A stretch of 64,000 bases of DNA. Origin: Syngnathus acus. Lineage: Eukaryota; Chordata; Actinopteri; Syngnathiformes; Syngnathidae. Position 1 is the stretch's first letter; each line of letters starts with the position of its first letter. Positions 47,066 through 58,227 of the stretch are shown here, piece by piece. The DNA is taken from the NCBI RefSeq assembly GCF_901709675.1, contig NC_051107.1, positions 3,350,001-3,414,000 on the forward strand. The letters are read 5' to 3'. A program made the translations under genes and the position numbers. The notes under the pieces are model-generated. The model was not told the origin of the DNA. It did not search any database and worked only from the letters and a program-made list of their open reading frames with translations.

Positions 47066-47373
47066 ACTCCAAGCTAAAAAATACTCATTTTCTGAAAAGA
47101 TGCTTTTGAAAGTTGTTCTCCCATCACGAAACGTTACAAGTCTATTAAAACAATATTTTGCTTTGTAATCTTGTATCACACCAATAAAAAAAAAAAGATT
47201 TCTAGAGCAATGTTCTGGTCATTATTACACTAAAACCAATACCGAATTTTTATGACTAAATATAAATAAATTATCCAAATGTCATCACAATCCCGTAGCA
47301 GGTTTAATTGCAAATTTCCTGTCGTTTCACAAAGATCCATTAGGAAAGAGTAATTCATACCGAGAGCTGGTCT

Positions 47374-50300
47374 TCAAGTTATCTTATGCGTGCGGTGATG
47401 CATTTTGAGGCTGTGGGACTGCTTGAAGGCTTTGCCGCACTCGCCGCAGCGAAAGGGCTTCTCTCCCGTGTGCGTCTGCGCGTGTCTCTTCAGGCGGGTG
47501 GCGCTGAAGAAGCTCTTGTCGCACTGGCCGCAGGTGTACGGCCGCACGCCCGTGTGGTAGCGCAGGTGGACCGTCAGGTAGCAGGACTGGGTGAACTTCT
47601 TGCCGCAGTGCGGGCACTGGAAGGGCTTGTGGCCCGTGTGGAAGCGCTCGTGCTTGAGCAGCTCGCCGTGCGAGAAGAAGCCCTTGCCGCAGTCGGAGCA
47701 GAGGAACGGCCGCTCGCCCGAGTGCGTCAGCTCGTGGCGGGTCAGCGTGGCCTTGTACACGAAGCTCTTGTCGCACTGCGAGCAGGCGTAGACGTTCTCC
47801 CTGGTGTGGCAGCGCTCGTGCTTCTTCATGTTGCGCTCCCTCTTGAAACACTTGCCGCAGAAGGAGCACATGAAGGGCATCTCGTCCGAGTGGATCTTCA
47901 TGTGGCTGAGCAGGCCGCCTTTGTAGAGGAAGCCCTTGCCGCACTGGGCGCAGACGTGCGGACGCTCTTTCTGGTGGATGCGCTGGTGGGCGCCGAGCGC
48001 CGTCCGGTAGGCGAAGCTCTTACCGCAGCTGCAGGAGAAGGATCGCTCCTCCCGGTGGGTGCGCAGGTGGCTGGCGAGGGAGCCGGCGCAACGGAAGCTC
48101 AGCTCGCACTGAGGGCATCCGAGCGAACTCTGGACGCGCTCGCCGTGCGTCCGGAGGTGCCTCATCAGCGCCGACTTGCCGGCGAACATGCGGCCGCACT
48201 CGGAGCACACCGAGCGACCGCTGTCCGCGTGGGCGCGCACGTGCGAGTTAAGCGCCTCGCCGTGGACGCCGCCGCGCTCGTACCTGCCGGGCTTATGCGT
48301 CTGCTTGTGTCTCTGCAGGGACTGCTTGAAGGAGAAACGTCGTCCGCACTGCGAGCAGACGAACGGCTGCTCGCCCGTGTGGATGCGCTGGTGCGATTTA
48401 AGCAAGCACAGGAACTTGAAGCTCTTGCCGCAGTCCCTGCAGGTGAAGCGACCCTCCTCGTCGGCGTCGGCGGCCATCTTGTCATCACCGGAGCCAACAC
48501 GCTCCAGTTGCTGCCGCGGCGGCTCGTCCTCTGAATGACGGAACGTTGTGACCCGATTTGTGTGTACATTCCGAAAAATAAAGCTGGAACGGAAAATACG
48601 CTTTCGGAGTAAACGAAGCAAACACTCACCTTCCTCGGCATCCTTTGCTGAGACGGAGGGTGACCAGTACGAATGCTCGGAACTGTTTTGAGAAAAAATC
48701 GGAGTGACGTTCGTCTTCGATCGATGTGACCAATTGCAATGATATCAGTCAATTAATACAATAAATTAATGTGTAAGAAGAAACTGACCAAGTGAAGGAG
48801 GCTGCTGGCTTCTCCCCGCTGACATCCTGCTTCGTCTTGCTGTTCATGCGTTTCTGCAAGTTGATGACTTGGATCTTCATGGTGGGTTTGCGTTTGCGCC
48901 GGCTCGTGCGGACATTAACGAGAGGAACGACTTTGTCGACGGGCTCCGCTCCCGCATTTTCCGGCATTTCCGCCGCTTCGCCCCTCGCTGACCCGATGTG
49001 AGTTTTCGAGCGGTTTGTGAACTCCAGCTCGTCATGCGTTTGCCTGCGTGTTTTGTGCGTGTTTCTGTGCCGTCTCAGGGCCTGCCGGAAAGAGAAGCAG
49101 CGGCCGCATTCGGAGCAGCGGTGGGGGCGCTCCCCTGTGTGGATGACCCGGTGGGCCGTGAGCAACGAGGCAAACTTGAATTTTTTGTCGCAGTCCGGAC
49201 AGTCGTGAGGGCCCGAAGCGCTCCGACGCCGAACGGAAGTCGAGTCGTCCTGCTGCGTCCTGGCGAGGTCGCTTTGCGTCTTTCCATCCATTCCTTCCCT
49301 TTCTTTACCTTCATCCACATCTGAGGTCATCTCTTCTGCTTGCTGGACCAAACCATTTTCTTCTAATTCCGCCTCAACTTCTGCAGTGACCTCAATGGTC
49401 ACCTCATCTACTGTAGGTACATGGATGTGACTATCACTTTCCGGGTCTGCTTGGTTCGACTGTTCTTCCGCTTTGGCCGTTCCGCCAGGATGGAAGGCAG
49501 AAAGGGAGGCAAGGATTTTGTCCCCCATGCTTGTAGCTGGAACTTTTTTTTTTTTAAAGCACATTAGTTAATTAATAACTCCCTAATAATCGCACACATT
49601 GCTTAAAAAAATACATTACCATGCTGCTTTAAACGTCTGAGGTGTTTGTGGTGCTGGAGTAAAACTTTTAAGTCATTAACTTCACTAAGTGGATGCACGC
49701 ATTCATCTGTTATTGAAGATTCAAGCCAGCAAACAGTCTGCAATCGACACAATGACAATTGATTCTGCAATGCATCATACCGAGATAAATTCACTGTTCA
49801 AAGCTCATCATTAGCTGCTAGTTAATTGGACACACACGCCCTCTAGTGGCAACCTCATGCAATCTACATTTCCAATCCAAACGTCAGAAAAGGTATTGCT
49901 CACCTGTTTGAGATCAGGAACAGGTAACAGTTGAGCGAGTCGACAGAGGAATTCCCAAAACAGCGACTTTAGATCCTGGTCATACTCGGGTCCATAACAA
50001 GATGGGAAAACCTCCTTTGAGATAACAAGTGTCATAAATTGAACCCCTTGACCACATAATTCAAATCAAAGTGATAACGCCTTACCATAAAAAAGTGTTG
50101 TCTCTCTTCGGGATTCTTGAGCAGAACCTGAATTGACTCCATGAAGCGTATTATGGCTTCTTCTTCTTCTTCATTCACCTGCAATGTTTCAACTGATAAG
50201 AGCGAGGCAGAAACTGGAATTAAAAAGGCACTTACGTGTTCTGCAGAGGTGTTTTGTTGTTTCATCTTGTCCAGAAGTGACAAGATGACGTCACATTCCA

Positions 50301-50974
50301 GCGGCTGTTCACTTCGGCATAATTCGAGAATATACTAAGAGTAAAGAAAGGCATAATGTTGTCACAGTAACTTCTCACTTGCTCTTCTTTGTTGTACTCA
50401 CCCTGGCTCTTAAACCCAGGTTAAGTTGCATCCTGTGCTTGTACACGAGCAGCTCCGGGACAATTTCTACGGCCAAAGAGACAAAGTCGGCAATTTCCCA
50501 GTAGCTGGTGACTTCTTGTTTCTTTAGGGTCTGCCACATGGAAGCTGACAGGAGCTGCAGAGGCGGCACCAGTAGACGAAGAGAAGGCAGAGGTAATTGA
50601 CTACCTGAAAAAAAAAAAAAATACATACAATTTAAAATAACTGCAGTGATTCTCAAACTGAGTTCCATCATTTCATTGTGATTGCCTTACTCCAGGTTCT
50701 GGATGCATTTCAAATTTAGCTCGATTGAAATTCTAGAAAACAGTTTATAAATATTTCGGTAGACATCTTGATTTTTTTTAAATATTATAACGGTGTCCTT
50801 GGGAAACTGCTCCTTCCATTATTCCAAACTTAAGCTAACTCATTTTATCTTGTAGCTCTGATGGAAATGTCACCATTCTTTTTACCGTTTAACACCCCGA
50901 ATATTTTTTTTATTCCTTCATGCACGAACAACAAACTAACCTTGGGAAATGGTTGAAAAAAGAATCGACTCCAT
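47374..50974 (-). CDS. TIN2 N-terminal-like domain fused to a C2H2 zinc-finger array
   Basis: Nine or so exons join in frame to about 871 residues. The start MESILFSTISQG is at 50,974. Residues about 20-215 resemble the N-terminal (TRFH-like) domain of the telomere shelterin protein TIN2. The matching spots are W34 (SASMWQTLKK), the IVPELLVYKHRMQLNLGLRA block (TIN2: [20 protein letters not shown]), and LFWEFLCRLAQLLPVPDLK (TIN2: LLFEYLCQLEKALPTPQAQ). An acidic linker follows, then two C2H2 fingers (49,020-49,210), a basic stretch RTSRRKRKP, and a last exon with about twelve fingers (47,380-48,450). One of the twelve has a C-x-C instead of C-x2-C spacing, and one extra unit near 48,240-48,290 has lost its cysteines. 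The exon structure between domain and fingers is clean, so this is one gene, not two. No TRF1-binding FxLxP motif is seen. Function is not known to me; by analogy with KRAB- or SCAN-zinc-finger proteins the N-terminal part may recruit partners. Exon-level detail: the donor at 48,790 and the short 18-residue exon near 48,640-48,700 are supported by frame. Confidence 0.8.
49836..49849 (-). promoter_or_regulatory. CTCF-like motif in an intron of the TIN2-like zinc-finger gene
   Basis: On the minus strand it reads CCACTAGAGGGCGT, matching the CTCF core at all but the last position. Confidence 0.35.
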
Positions 50975-51566
50975 CTTCTTGATGAAAAGTTGCTGATAGC
51001 CACCAATAGCCAGTTAGCTAACCACTCGAATAATGCAAAAAACAAACAGTTACGATAACAACAAGCCTGGTATGATTATTCATTAGTAAATGCTCAAAAT
51101 TAATTCACACAATGAGAATAACTACCGAAATAAAATCAATTATAGACAAATTTGTATGCTGTTTCGTTCCATCGTTCTTCTTTGTTAATAAGACCGTTGA
51201 CACTCGATGATACGTCGATATTACTGCCACCTGTTGGCGATTGTTGGAACGACACACACGTTCCGATTAAAATACACAAAATATAATTCAAAATATTTCC
51301 ATGAAAAATTGAAAACTAAATAGTATAATTCGTAATCATATTGTAAAAAATTTTTTTCACAAACATACATGATATAATTAAATCAAGAAGTGAACCAAGA
51401 TAAAAAGAGCATAATAGCATCCGACACAAATATTTTTCTTTGTAATGGATTTCATGAGATGGTGCAAACAGTAAATGAATAACAATTTATGAGCAGCTAA
51501 TTGCACTTTGGTATCACTTTTTTTTGGTAACATACAAATCAAGAAAAACTTTTCTTCATCACATTT
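50975..51566. other. Spacer upstream of the zinc-finger gene
   Basis: AT-rich spacer between the zinc-finger gene start and the end of the next minus-strand gene. No exon or strong promoter motif is seen. Confidence 0.45.
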
Positions 51567-52225
51567 TCAGTTCTGAACCAGGTCCCAGTGTATGTAAGGT
51601 CCAAAGAGACAGGTTTTGGCTGTTCCAGTGGGAGCGGATCCTTCTCCTGGGGAGGTCAAGAAACAGTCGTCATAAAACCGATGAGGAGTCTGTTTGGAAA
51701 CATCTTGCTGGCAGGACGAGGGAACTTGAAAGAGGGAAGAAAAAAAAAAAAAGTAATTATAGCGTTAATTAACTGCGATTAATTCAAAATGCAACCATGA
51801 AAACTTGAAATTTGTCAAACCTCCACAACCCACCTACTATCTGAAGTTTCTGCAAATTCTGCGGGCATTCTGTAGCCTCTCGGATTTTTTGGTCCAGATT
51901 CAGACATCTCCGCATGACAAGGAGAGCCAAACACAGCTGGAGGGCAAAGGTCAACACGCCCAGGACGATGATGATGTTACTATCTGTCGAGGAGAAAACA
52001 GAGGAGATCAATTTTGCCTTTTCTCCAAGATATATATTTAGAATACAATATATACAGTTAATGAAAAAGTCTACACACCCCTGTTTCAATACCAGGATTT
52101 TGCCATATTATAAAATGCGCGATGTGTTACCGACCATATGATGACATTTGTGGCATCGAGTCCCAGCGGGAGACCACGAGGTCCGAAAGGTCCTGAGTGG
52201 AGTTGCGGTTCTGGATGAGCTCCAT
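51567..52225 (-). CDS. Unrecognised small single-pass membrane protein
   Basis: Three exons (52,225-52,135, 51,983-51,834, 51,724-51,567) total 399 bases and join in frame to 132 residues. The protein starts MELIQNRNSTQDLSDLVVSR. One strong membrane segment lies at about residues 31-54 (IIIVLGVLTFALQLCLALLV). A basic turn MRRCLNLDQK follows, then a Cys/Pro-containing tail ending PYIHWDLVQN. There is no signal peptide; NST near residue 8 is a possible glycosylation sequon if the N-terminus is outside. A positive MRR after the segment supports an inside C-terminus. The first donor (GTCGGT) is weak, so the N-terminal exon could be different, with further exons upstream. I do not recognise the family. 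Confidence 0.5.
52068..52090 (+). mobile_element. Tc1-like terminal fragment
   Basis: AGTCTACACACCCCTGTTT, preceded by CAGTTAATGAAAA, is the same phrase as at 59,418 and, inverted, at 10,733. It lies in the first intron of the small membrane-protein gene. Confidence 0.5.
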
Positions 52226-54380
52226 TTGTCAAGCTCGTCACGATGTGCCGGCAGATGGAACGCCGAGAACCTTGGCAAGGCATCGATGAAGGTCACAAAG
52301 ATTAGATGGCCGGGAAATGAATTCACAAGATACTCACCATCTTTTCTAACAGTATTTTCAAAGTTTATATTGACGTCACTGACATGTAACTATTTGAATG
52401 CCAGCGGGTCAAACTCCAATGAACTTTGAGCGGAGTTAGACAATAAATTCACAGACATTGTAACTTGTACATTTAACAGCTGTGTCCAGTTTGGTGACAA
52501 ATATTTTTGTCAAAATTGACTAACCTTGCTAATGATGAAAAATTGCAGCACGTTGAAAGCTTCTCGACCCCCCCCTCTCCTGTCCAAGCGTGTGTCGTTT
52601 GGAGTTCAACCCCAGCGGAGAAGCCACTCAAATCTCCTCATTAAAGTTCCCGAGAAGTTTGTTTTCCTGTTCGCTCCACATGAGGTCCCCTGTTTTTCAT
52701 CTCGTTGGGAGGAGACAGCTGCGCGGTCACATTCATCGCAAGCATTCAGTCGTGAACGAGACACATCTTATTTGATATGGATTACAAATAGCTGAATGGT
52801 ACACAGACTTAGTTAGAATGAGTAAACTATCCTGAGGACCTTGTTCAGTTTCCCTCAGGGTTGGGCGGGTGTACCGAGTAGTAAGTGTCATGATGCATTG
52901 TAAACAATGGAGCGGAACGCTTGATGTCACTTTGACCTCAGATTAAACTTTGAACAGTTTGGCTTTAAATGCTTTGCTGTTTTTTTGGAGCTGCAATTTC
53001 GGTATAGTAGTTGTCTCATTCTCTGAAGTTGACTTATGTTTTATTAGTATGAGGTCAAAAGCACCAAATTAAAGCATTTGTGTCATAAAGTTGGGAGTGA
53101 GCTCAGTTTAAGATATAATTAGAAAAGTACTGGAGTGTCCCGTACGAAATGAGACACTGAACCTCCCACAAGTCTTATCCGGTGCAAAGCCCTCTAGCGG
53201 CTATTTAATGAACAGCATCAACAATGTGTTTAATCCTGGCGTAATCAGCATTTTTTATTTTTCTTATAACAGTGGCCAAACGTTTCCCCCCTGAGGGCTG
53301 CATACCAAAGTATCAAGAAATTATATATATTTTAAAGAAGGTACATTTTAATTATGGTTATAAGAGAAGTATTTTGCAACATCTTGGAGTATTCCGTAAC
53401 CAAAAAATATTTCTAAATACAGAACCAAAACAATTTGGAGGGGAAAGTAAAGTGGAGGTTAGTGGCATTATTGGCATTTTCTTTTGAACTAAAAAACAAA
53501 AAAAAAAAACACTGTACTATGCTGTTATTATAACCAGCAGAGGGCGCTAGAGACCTCAGTTACTAAAGTTAAAAAATTGTTTTTTCTAAACTACACTAAA
53601 TTTGTACAATATCATGTTCATCTCACTGAATACAAGATACTGAATTTTAGTTATCATAAGGTTTAACACATTAAAAACTGTTTTGTTACAATAAATATAT
53701 ATTTATAATATTACAAGTCCATATTTTCATGTGCAGAAAGTGTCAAGCTGACCACGCAATTTGCACCCATCCAAACCATCGTGTTTGTGTTGATGTCATC
53801 TTTGTCATCTTTGAACATGGAATAAAATATAACGGGACGGCAGTCGTGTCCTCTGGCAAGGATTACTCCTACACAAGGTGTGCCGGCCTTCATGCAAATT
53901 CCATTTTGATTATTAAAAGCAGAGGACAGGGGAGGCAAACTGTTTTGTTCCCCATTAAGGCGACCCCTTCTCCCACTAAGAGGATTATCCCTGACACACG
54001 CGTGGGATTTACATAAGGCTGTCAGGGGAGGATAATATCTGACATTTCTGCAATATCCTACATTTTGGCAGATTGAGAAACGAGTGCATGTGAGGTATGG
54101 CCGAGCAGCCAGCCGGTTATTGGAGACGGTGAATATTCCGACTTCCTCCGACTGTGTGAACCATGTGACCCCGCTGGGACTCAAAAGTCGTCGCCATCGA
54201 TTTTATAGTCTGGCGTATAATTATGCGGTGAGTGTTAAATTCGCAGTAATGGCAGCCTCTTCCATTAAAACGTAATTAGCATGCTTCAGTTCAATATCTC
54301 AAGGGCACTGGAATCATTTATGCACAGTTTGATACGGGACGACATGTTCTTGTTTACTCTGAAGCCATAACACACCTTTT
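52226..54380. other. Gene-poor stretch
   Basis: No exon chain is recognisable. Frames of 60-157 codons on both strands have no family features. It contains a CTCF-like match (53,534-53,547). The 157-codon minus frame at 53,711-54,184 has no recognisable motif and no splice partners. Confidence 0.5.
53534..53547 (+). promoter_or_regulatory. CTCF-like motif, full consensus match
   Basis: CCAGCAGAGGGCGC fits CCASYAGRKGGCRS at every position. It lies between the 47-52 kb gene block and the amigo2 desert. Confidence 0.45.
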
Positions 54381-54389
54381 ACAAGTGCC

Positions 54390-54443
<54 letters not shown>

Positions 54444-54448
54444 CTTGT
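54381..54448. repeat. (TA)n palindrome with unique inverted arms
   Basis: ACAAGTGCCA at 54,381-54,390 and its exact complement TGGCACTTGT at 54,439-54,448 flank an almost uninterrupted (TA)n core. The whole 68 bases can fold into one hairpin. More (TA) sequence follows to 54,460. Confidence 0.85.
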
Positions 54449-54460
54449 ATTTATATATAT

Positions 54461-54900
54461 AAATTGCAGATACATCAGATATTATAACCAGATACAGTAG
54501 TATAGTAGGATTAAGTGCTCTACAAAAAAAAAAAAAAGATGTTTGTCAGAAAAATGTATGCTTTGATACAACTTACAAGTTCGGGCATTTGAACACAAAC
54601 GGTGAAGCAACATTTGTAGACAGATAACGTTAATACTCACAGGCATGTATTCTTTATCCTCTGCAAAGATCGACAACTATTCATATAAATTGCAGATACA
54701 CCAAATATTATAACCAGATACAGTAGTATAGTAGGATTAAGAGCTCTACAAAAAAAAAATGTTTGTCAGAACAATGTATGCTTTGATACAACTTACAAGT
54801 TCGGGCATTTGAACACAAACGGTGAAGCAACACTTGTAGACAGATAACATGAATACTCACAGGCATGTATTCTTTATCCTCTGCAAAGATCGACAACTAT
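54461..54900. repeat. Tandem duplication of an approximately 220-bp unit
   Basis: AAATTGCAGATACAYCARAT begins each unit, at 54,461 and 54,687. The units run in parallel through ACTTACAAGTTCGGGCATTT to GATCGACAACTAT, ending at 54,680 and 54,900. They differ by a few substitutions and the length of an A run. The two minus-strand frames in the units (62 and 64 codons) are near-identical only because of the duplication. Confidence 0.93.
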
Positions 54901-56220
54901 TACTCTGTATTTTTGTAATGCATTTGGATTGTATTTCACTTTTGTAATAGAATCGCCATTCTACTAAGATCCGAAGTGGTAGAGGCAAGCAAGATCATAA
55001 GGACATTCACCTCCGATTTGTTCGATTCATCAAATCAAACACAAAAGGTTTTGTTCTATCCACTCCCCAGGGCGCAACCCAACCTTCTCATCGAACACAC
55101 ACAGTTAATCCGGTCTCTCGTTACTCCGACATTTCTCGGGTCAGTTTTCTTCCTCTTCTAATGTGCACGGGAAATAAATCTCAGCGGTGGAAGAAAGCTT
55201 TCCGATTCTAAATGTCATGGCAGCAGCTGCCTGATAACAAGCGCTTGTAAACAACCATGTAGGATTATTTGAACACAGGTACAGTACGTTCTTAGAAAGC
55301 GAGGTGTTATAATAAATTTTATTTTTACGCTGTTGCCGAGTAAACACGGTCTGTTCGCTCCTCACTTTTCGTATTCTGTCACTGAGGTCATGTTTTTTTT
55401 GTTCTGCCTTGCCTGATAAATATAATTAGATGTGACGATTGCTTTCAACACAAGTTATTTTAGGGCGATGGCTGGGCAGCTCATTTTGATAAGATTTGAT
55501 TCCTTTCAATTTTTGTGCGTCAGAGTGAGAGGAAAAAAAAAAAAAAGACTGGAGCTTTTTTTGAAGGTATTCTGAGTTCATTTCAAATAAACCTGAAATT
55601 GAGCAGGATTGTGTAAACCTTTGATATCCACTATACCTATAAATAGCACAATCGGACGACCTGATAAATTTGCAATTTTATACTTTTTTCTTTTCACTGG
55701 CTTGGTGGAAGAAAAAAAAAAAAGCCGATTTAGTCTAAACGAGCCTTTGGAGTATTTTGATTTTATTGAATGTGACGAGCAAAACCTCCTGGTCTGTCAT
55801 TCAATCTAATCTCATACGGACACGCAAAGACTCTTTAAATCTCTCTTATCGGCAAATGTGATGGATGGTATTATGAATAACTGCTAGAAGTGGGGGTTCA
55901 ATGCACTTAGAATTCAATTAAAAGCATATTATGAGTCCCCGGTGGAGCCATTTAAGTCAGTTGCAGCAATGTGTAAAATCTATTTTAGCGCTGAGTAAGG
56001 TCAGTAAGCAAAACCGGAATGCATGCTTGGTAGACTGGATTTTTATTTGCAACTTTGCTTGTAATGTATTATTGATTTAAAAAAAAACAAAAAAACACCA
56101 TGACCTAATGAAGGCCCTGCTCATTTGCATAAAATATTCCGGCTTGCTGTTTCTTTGTTCGCACTCTGAATCCTCCAAAATTTCGCATCATTTTCTCATG
56201 CTAATATGATATTTTCATAC
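54901..56220. other. Gene-poor stretch
   Basis: AT-rich sequence with several A runs. No coding exon or repeat that I can name. Confidence 0.5.
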
Positions 56221-56447
56221 ATAGGTGTCAAACTCAAGGCCCGGGGGCCCGCCACACCATTTTATGTGGCCCGCGACGACAAATTTTGCATCAACTTTGT
56301 GTCATTACTAAAATCACAAATCGTCTTCACTTTTTAAAAATAGAGATTTTTGCTCGCAATTTTTATTACCGTTCATTTTTGAACACTTTTTTACTAGTGT
56401 CTGATTTGATGCGGCCCGCCACAAAAATGAGTTTGACCCCCCTGATG
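56221..56447. mobile_element. hAT-like non-autonomous element
   Basis: It begins AGGTGTCAAACTCAAGGCCC and ends GCGGCCCGCCACAAAAATGA followed by GTTTGACCCCCCTG. The ends are inverted repeats with a consensus near CAGGGGTGTCAAACTCA. Internal TGTGGCCCGCGACGAC is typical of a repeat I know as widespread in vertebrate and fish genomes. It has no coding capacity. Confidence 0.75.
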
Positions 56448-57758
56448 TAAGGGAAAGAATATTTCCAATTTTCCATTTGGTCGCTCGACCCCCCCCCCCT
56501 GCTTTTAAGTAACCTATTTGCGACACGCAGTTACTATATGTGAGTTTGCTTCCCTACTGAGGCGTCCTGATTACATAAACACAGCACGGAATTGTTTGGT
56601 CTCGATCCAGTCCGAGAATATGAAAAGACACGACTTCTCATCCTTGATCTCCTTTCATAACCGACAGCCGTCAGCTTGAAAAAAAAAAGTCTCGGCTTGG
56701 CCTCATTTGCAGTGTAAAAAATGTTTCTCAATATAAGGTGGATCAGGATTGTAGCGACGGGTCCTTATGGATTCGCCTCCTCCACCTAATACGATTGCTG
56801 TGGCAATTTCACAGACGATGTCGCTTGTGTTTATCCCTCCGAATGCTGCTCGCAATAATAAACACACACACACACATTTTAATGAAGTGCAGTGTCAGCG
56901 CAAATCTTCCCTGTTGTGCCACTCAAAGTGTCATTTGTAAATATTTCCAAACGTGTCACGGGATATAATCGTATTCCAGAGCGGTGAGCTTCGGCGTTTC
57001 CAAGGAAGCCACGGGAGGAAGAGGCACGATATTTATACCGAACTAGCGTCGGCACATTTTGGATATTGGAAAGCCGATCATTTCCTCGGAGAAGCAAATA
57101 TGGTGTCGCACGTGCAAATGTTCTCCAAACTCCACCGAGGCGTTCATTTCCATCACACGCTATTAATTTTTGATGCGTGTTTGACAAGCTTTCATTCATA
57201 CCTTATGGAGGCAGAATAATAATCACACAAAAGGTTTTTTTGTTAATAAGCAGCAAGGCTGCATGGGGGCCTTGCTAGCAGTTGTTAATTAAAAAAAAAA
57301 AAGAATAAAAAATGAAATAAATCACACAAATGATCTCCTTTAAGACTATTCTGAGGGTAGAGTCAGAACAAGGTGAATGAACCAGATAAGCTCTAATTAA
57401 ACAGTAGGCATCATTTGCCAAATGGTACCATTACACAGAATGTGTTCACATTAACGTTGCTATTTCAGCAATACGACTCCCACTTTCATTAAACTTTCTC
57501 CAACGTTTGACTTATTGCCCATCAGGAAATTATTACATTTTAGGACTCGGGACTGAGAAGATTAATGCGTCCTGGTGGATATTGATCAAAGCGGTGTTCG
57601 TTAAAGCTTAAGCGGAGTGGTCATGTGCCTTCACGTTATGACCTTGCTAAAATGTTGTTGTGTGGTAGAATCTTTTAAGTTTTAGCACCCGTCATAACTC
57701 TGAAAATGATGCTCCTCTTTGGGTATTACAGTACTATGAGTCAGCATTTGTGCAAATG
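56448..57758. other. Gene-poor stretch
   Basis: No convincing exon. Contains a short (CA)n at 56,863-56,876. Composition is balanced between repeats, as expected for non-coding sequence that could include enhancers. Confidence 0.45.
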
Positions 57759-58099
57759 TACCGTATTTCCCGCACTATAAGGCGCACCGGATTATAAAAT
57801 GCACCTTCAATGAATGGCCCATTTGAAAACTTTGTTCATATATAAGGCACACCGGATTATAAGACATAGAATATTTAACTCAAAGGTTAATGCAATCACA
57901 ATATAGGAACACTCGAAATAGTGAAAACAATAATAGATCAATCACACAACACACAAAATAAACACGTAAAGCTTACTTTAATAAATCAATCCTCATCCAC
58001 GAATCCATATTGGTCCATATATAAGGCGCACTGGATTATAAGGCGCACTGAGAAAATTGGAGGTTTTTAGGTGCGCTTTATAGTGCGGAAAATACGATA
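57759..58099. mobile_element. 341-bp MITE with internal GCGCACCGGATTATAA repeats (family B relative)
   Basis: The ends TACCGTATTTCCCGCACTAT and (inverted) ATAGTGCGGAAAATACGATA pair imperfectly. The motif AAGGCGCACYGGATTATAA recurs near both ends, also inverted. There is no coding sequence. The end pattern TACCGTA...ACTATAAG.CGC is shared with 38,182-38,353. Confidence 0.88.
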
Positions 58100-58213
58100 C
58101 ACTGTAAATTTTGGATGCTAACAGATAGACTCAACCTCAAAATTAAAGAAAACAAATCTTATGAAGTTATTGCTTGGTTTAACAACATTACACCACTGTC
58201 TTTCTTTAGTTGG

Positions 58214-58227
58214 CCACCAGGGGGCGG
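58214..58227 (+). promoter_or_regulatory. CTCF-like motif, full consensus match
   Basis: CCACCAGGGGGCGG fits the CTCF core at every position. It is 2.2 kb downstream of the amigo2 stop codon. Confidence 0.5.

Noticed and set aside
47386-48534. 382-codon plus-strand frame opposite the zinc-finger exon
   Set aside because: It is the antisense of a GC-rich, repeated zinc-finger array. Its Val/Ala/Leu-rich repeats mirror the finger period; the real coding strand is minus.
48749-49564. Reading the 49-kb two-finger exon as a separate gene
   Set aside because: Its acceptor and donor phases join exactly to the TIN2-like exons on one side and, through a short 18-residue exon, to the finger array on the other.
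53711-54184. 157-codon minus frame
   Set aside because: No recognisable domain, no exon neighbours, ordinary composition for chance.
54482-54896. Two similar 62-64 codon minus frames as a gene pair
   Set aside because: Their similarity is fully explained by the 220-bp tandem duplication; no codon-type constraint is visible.
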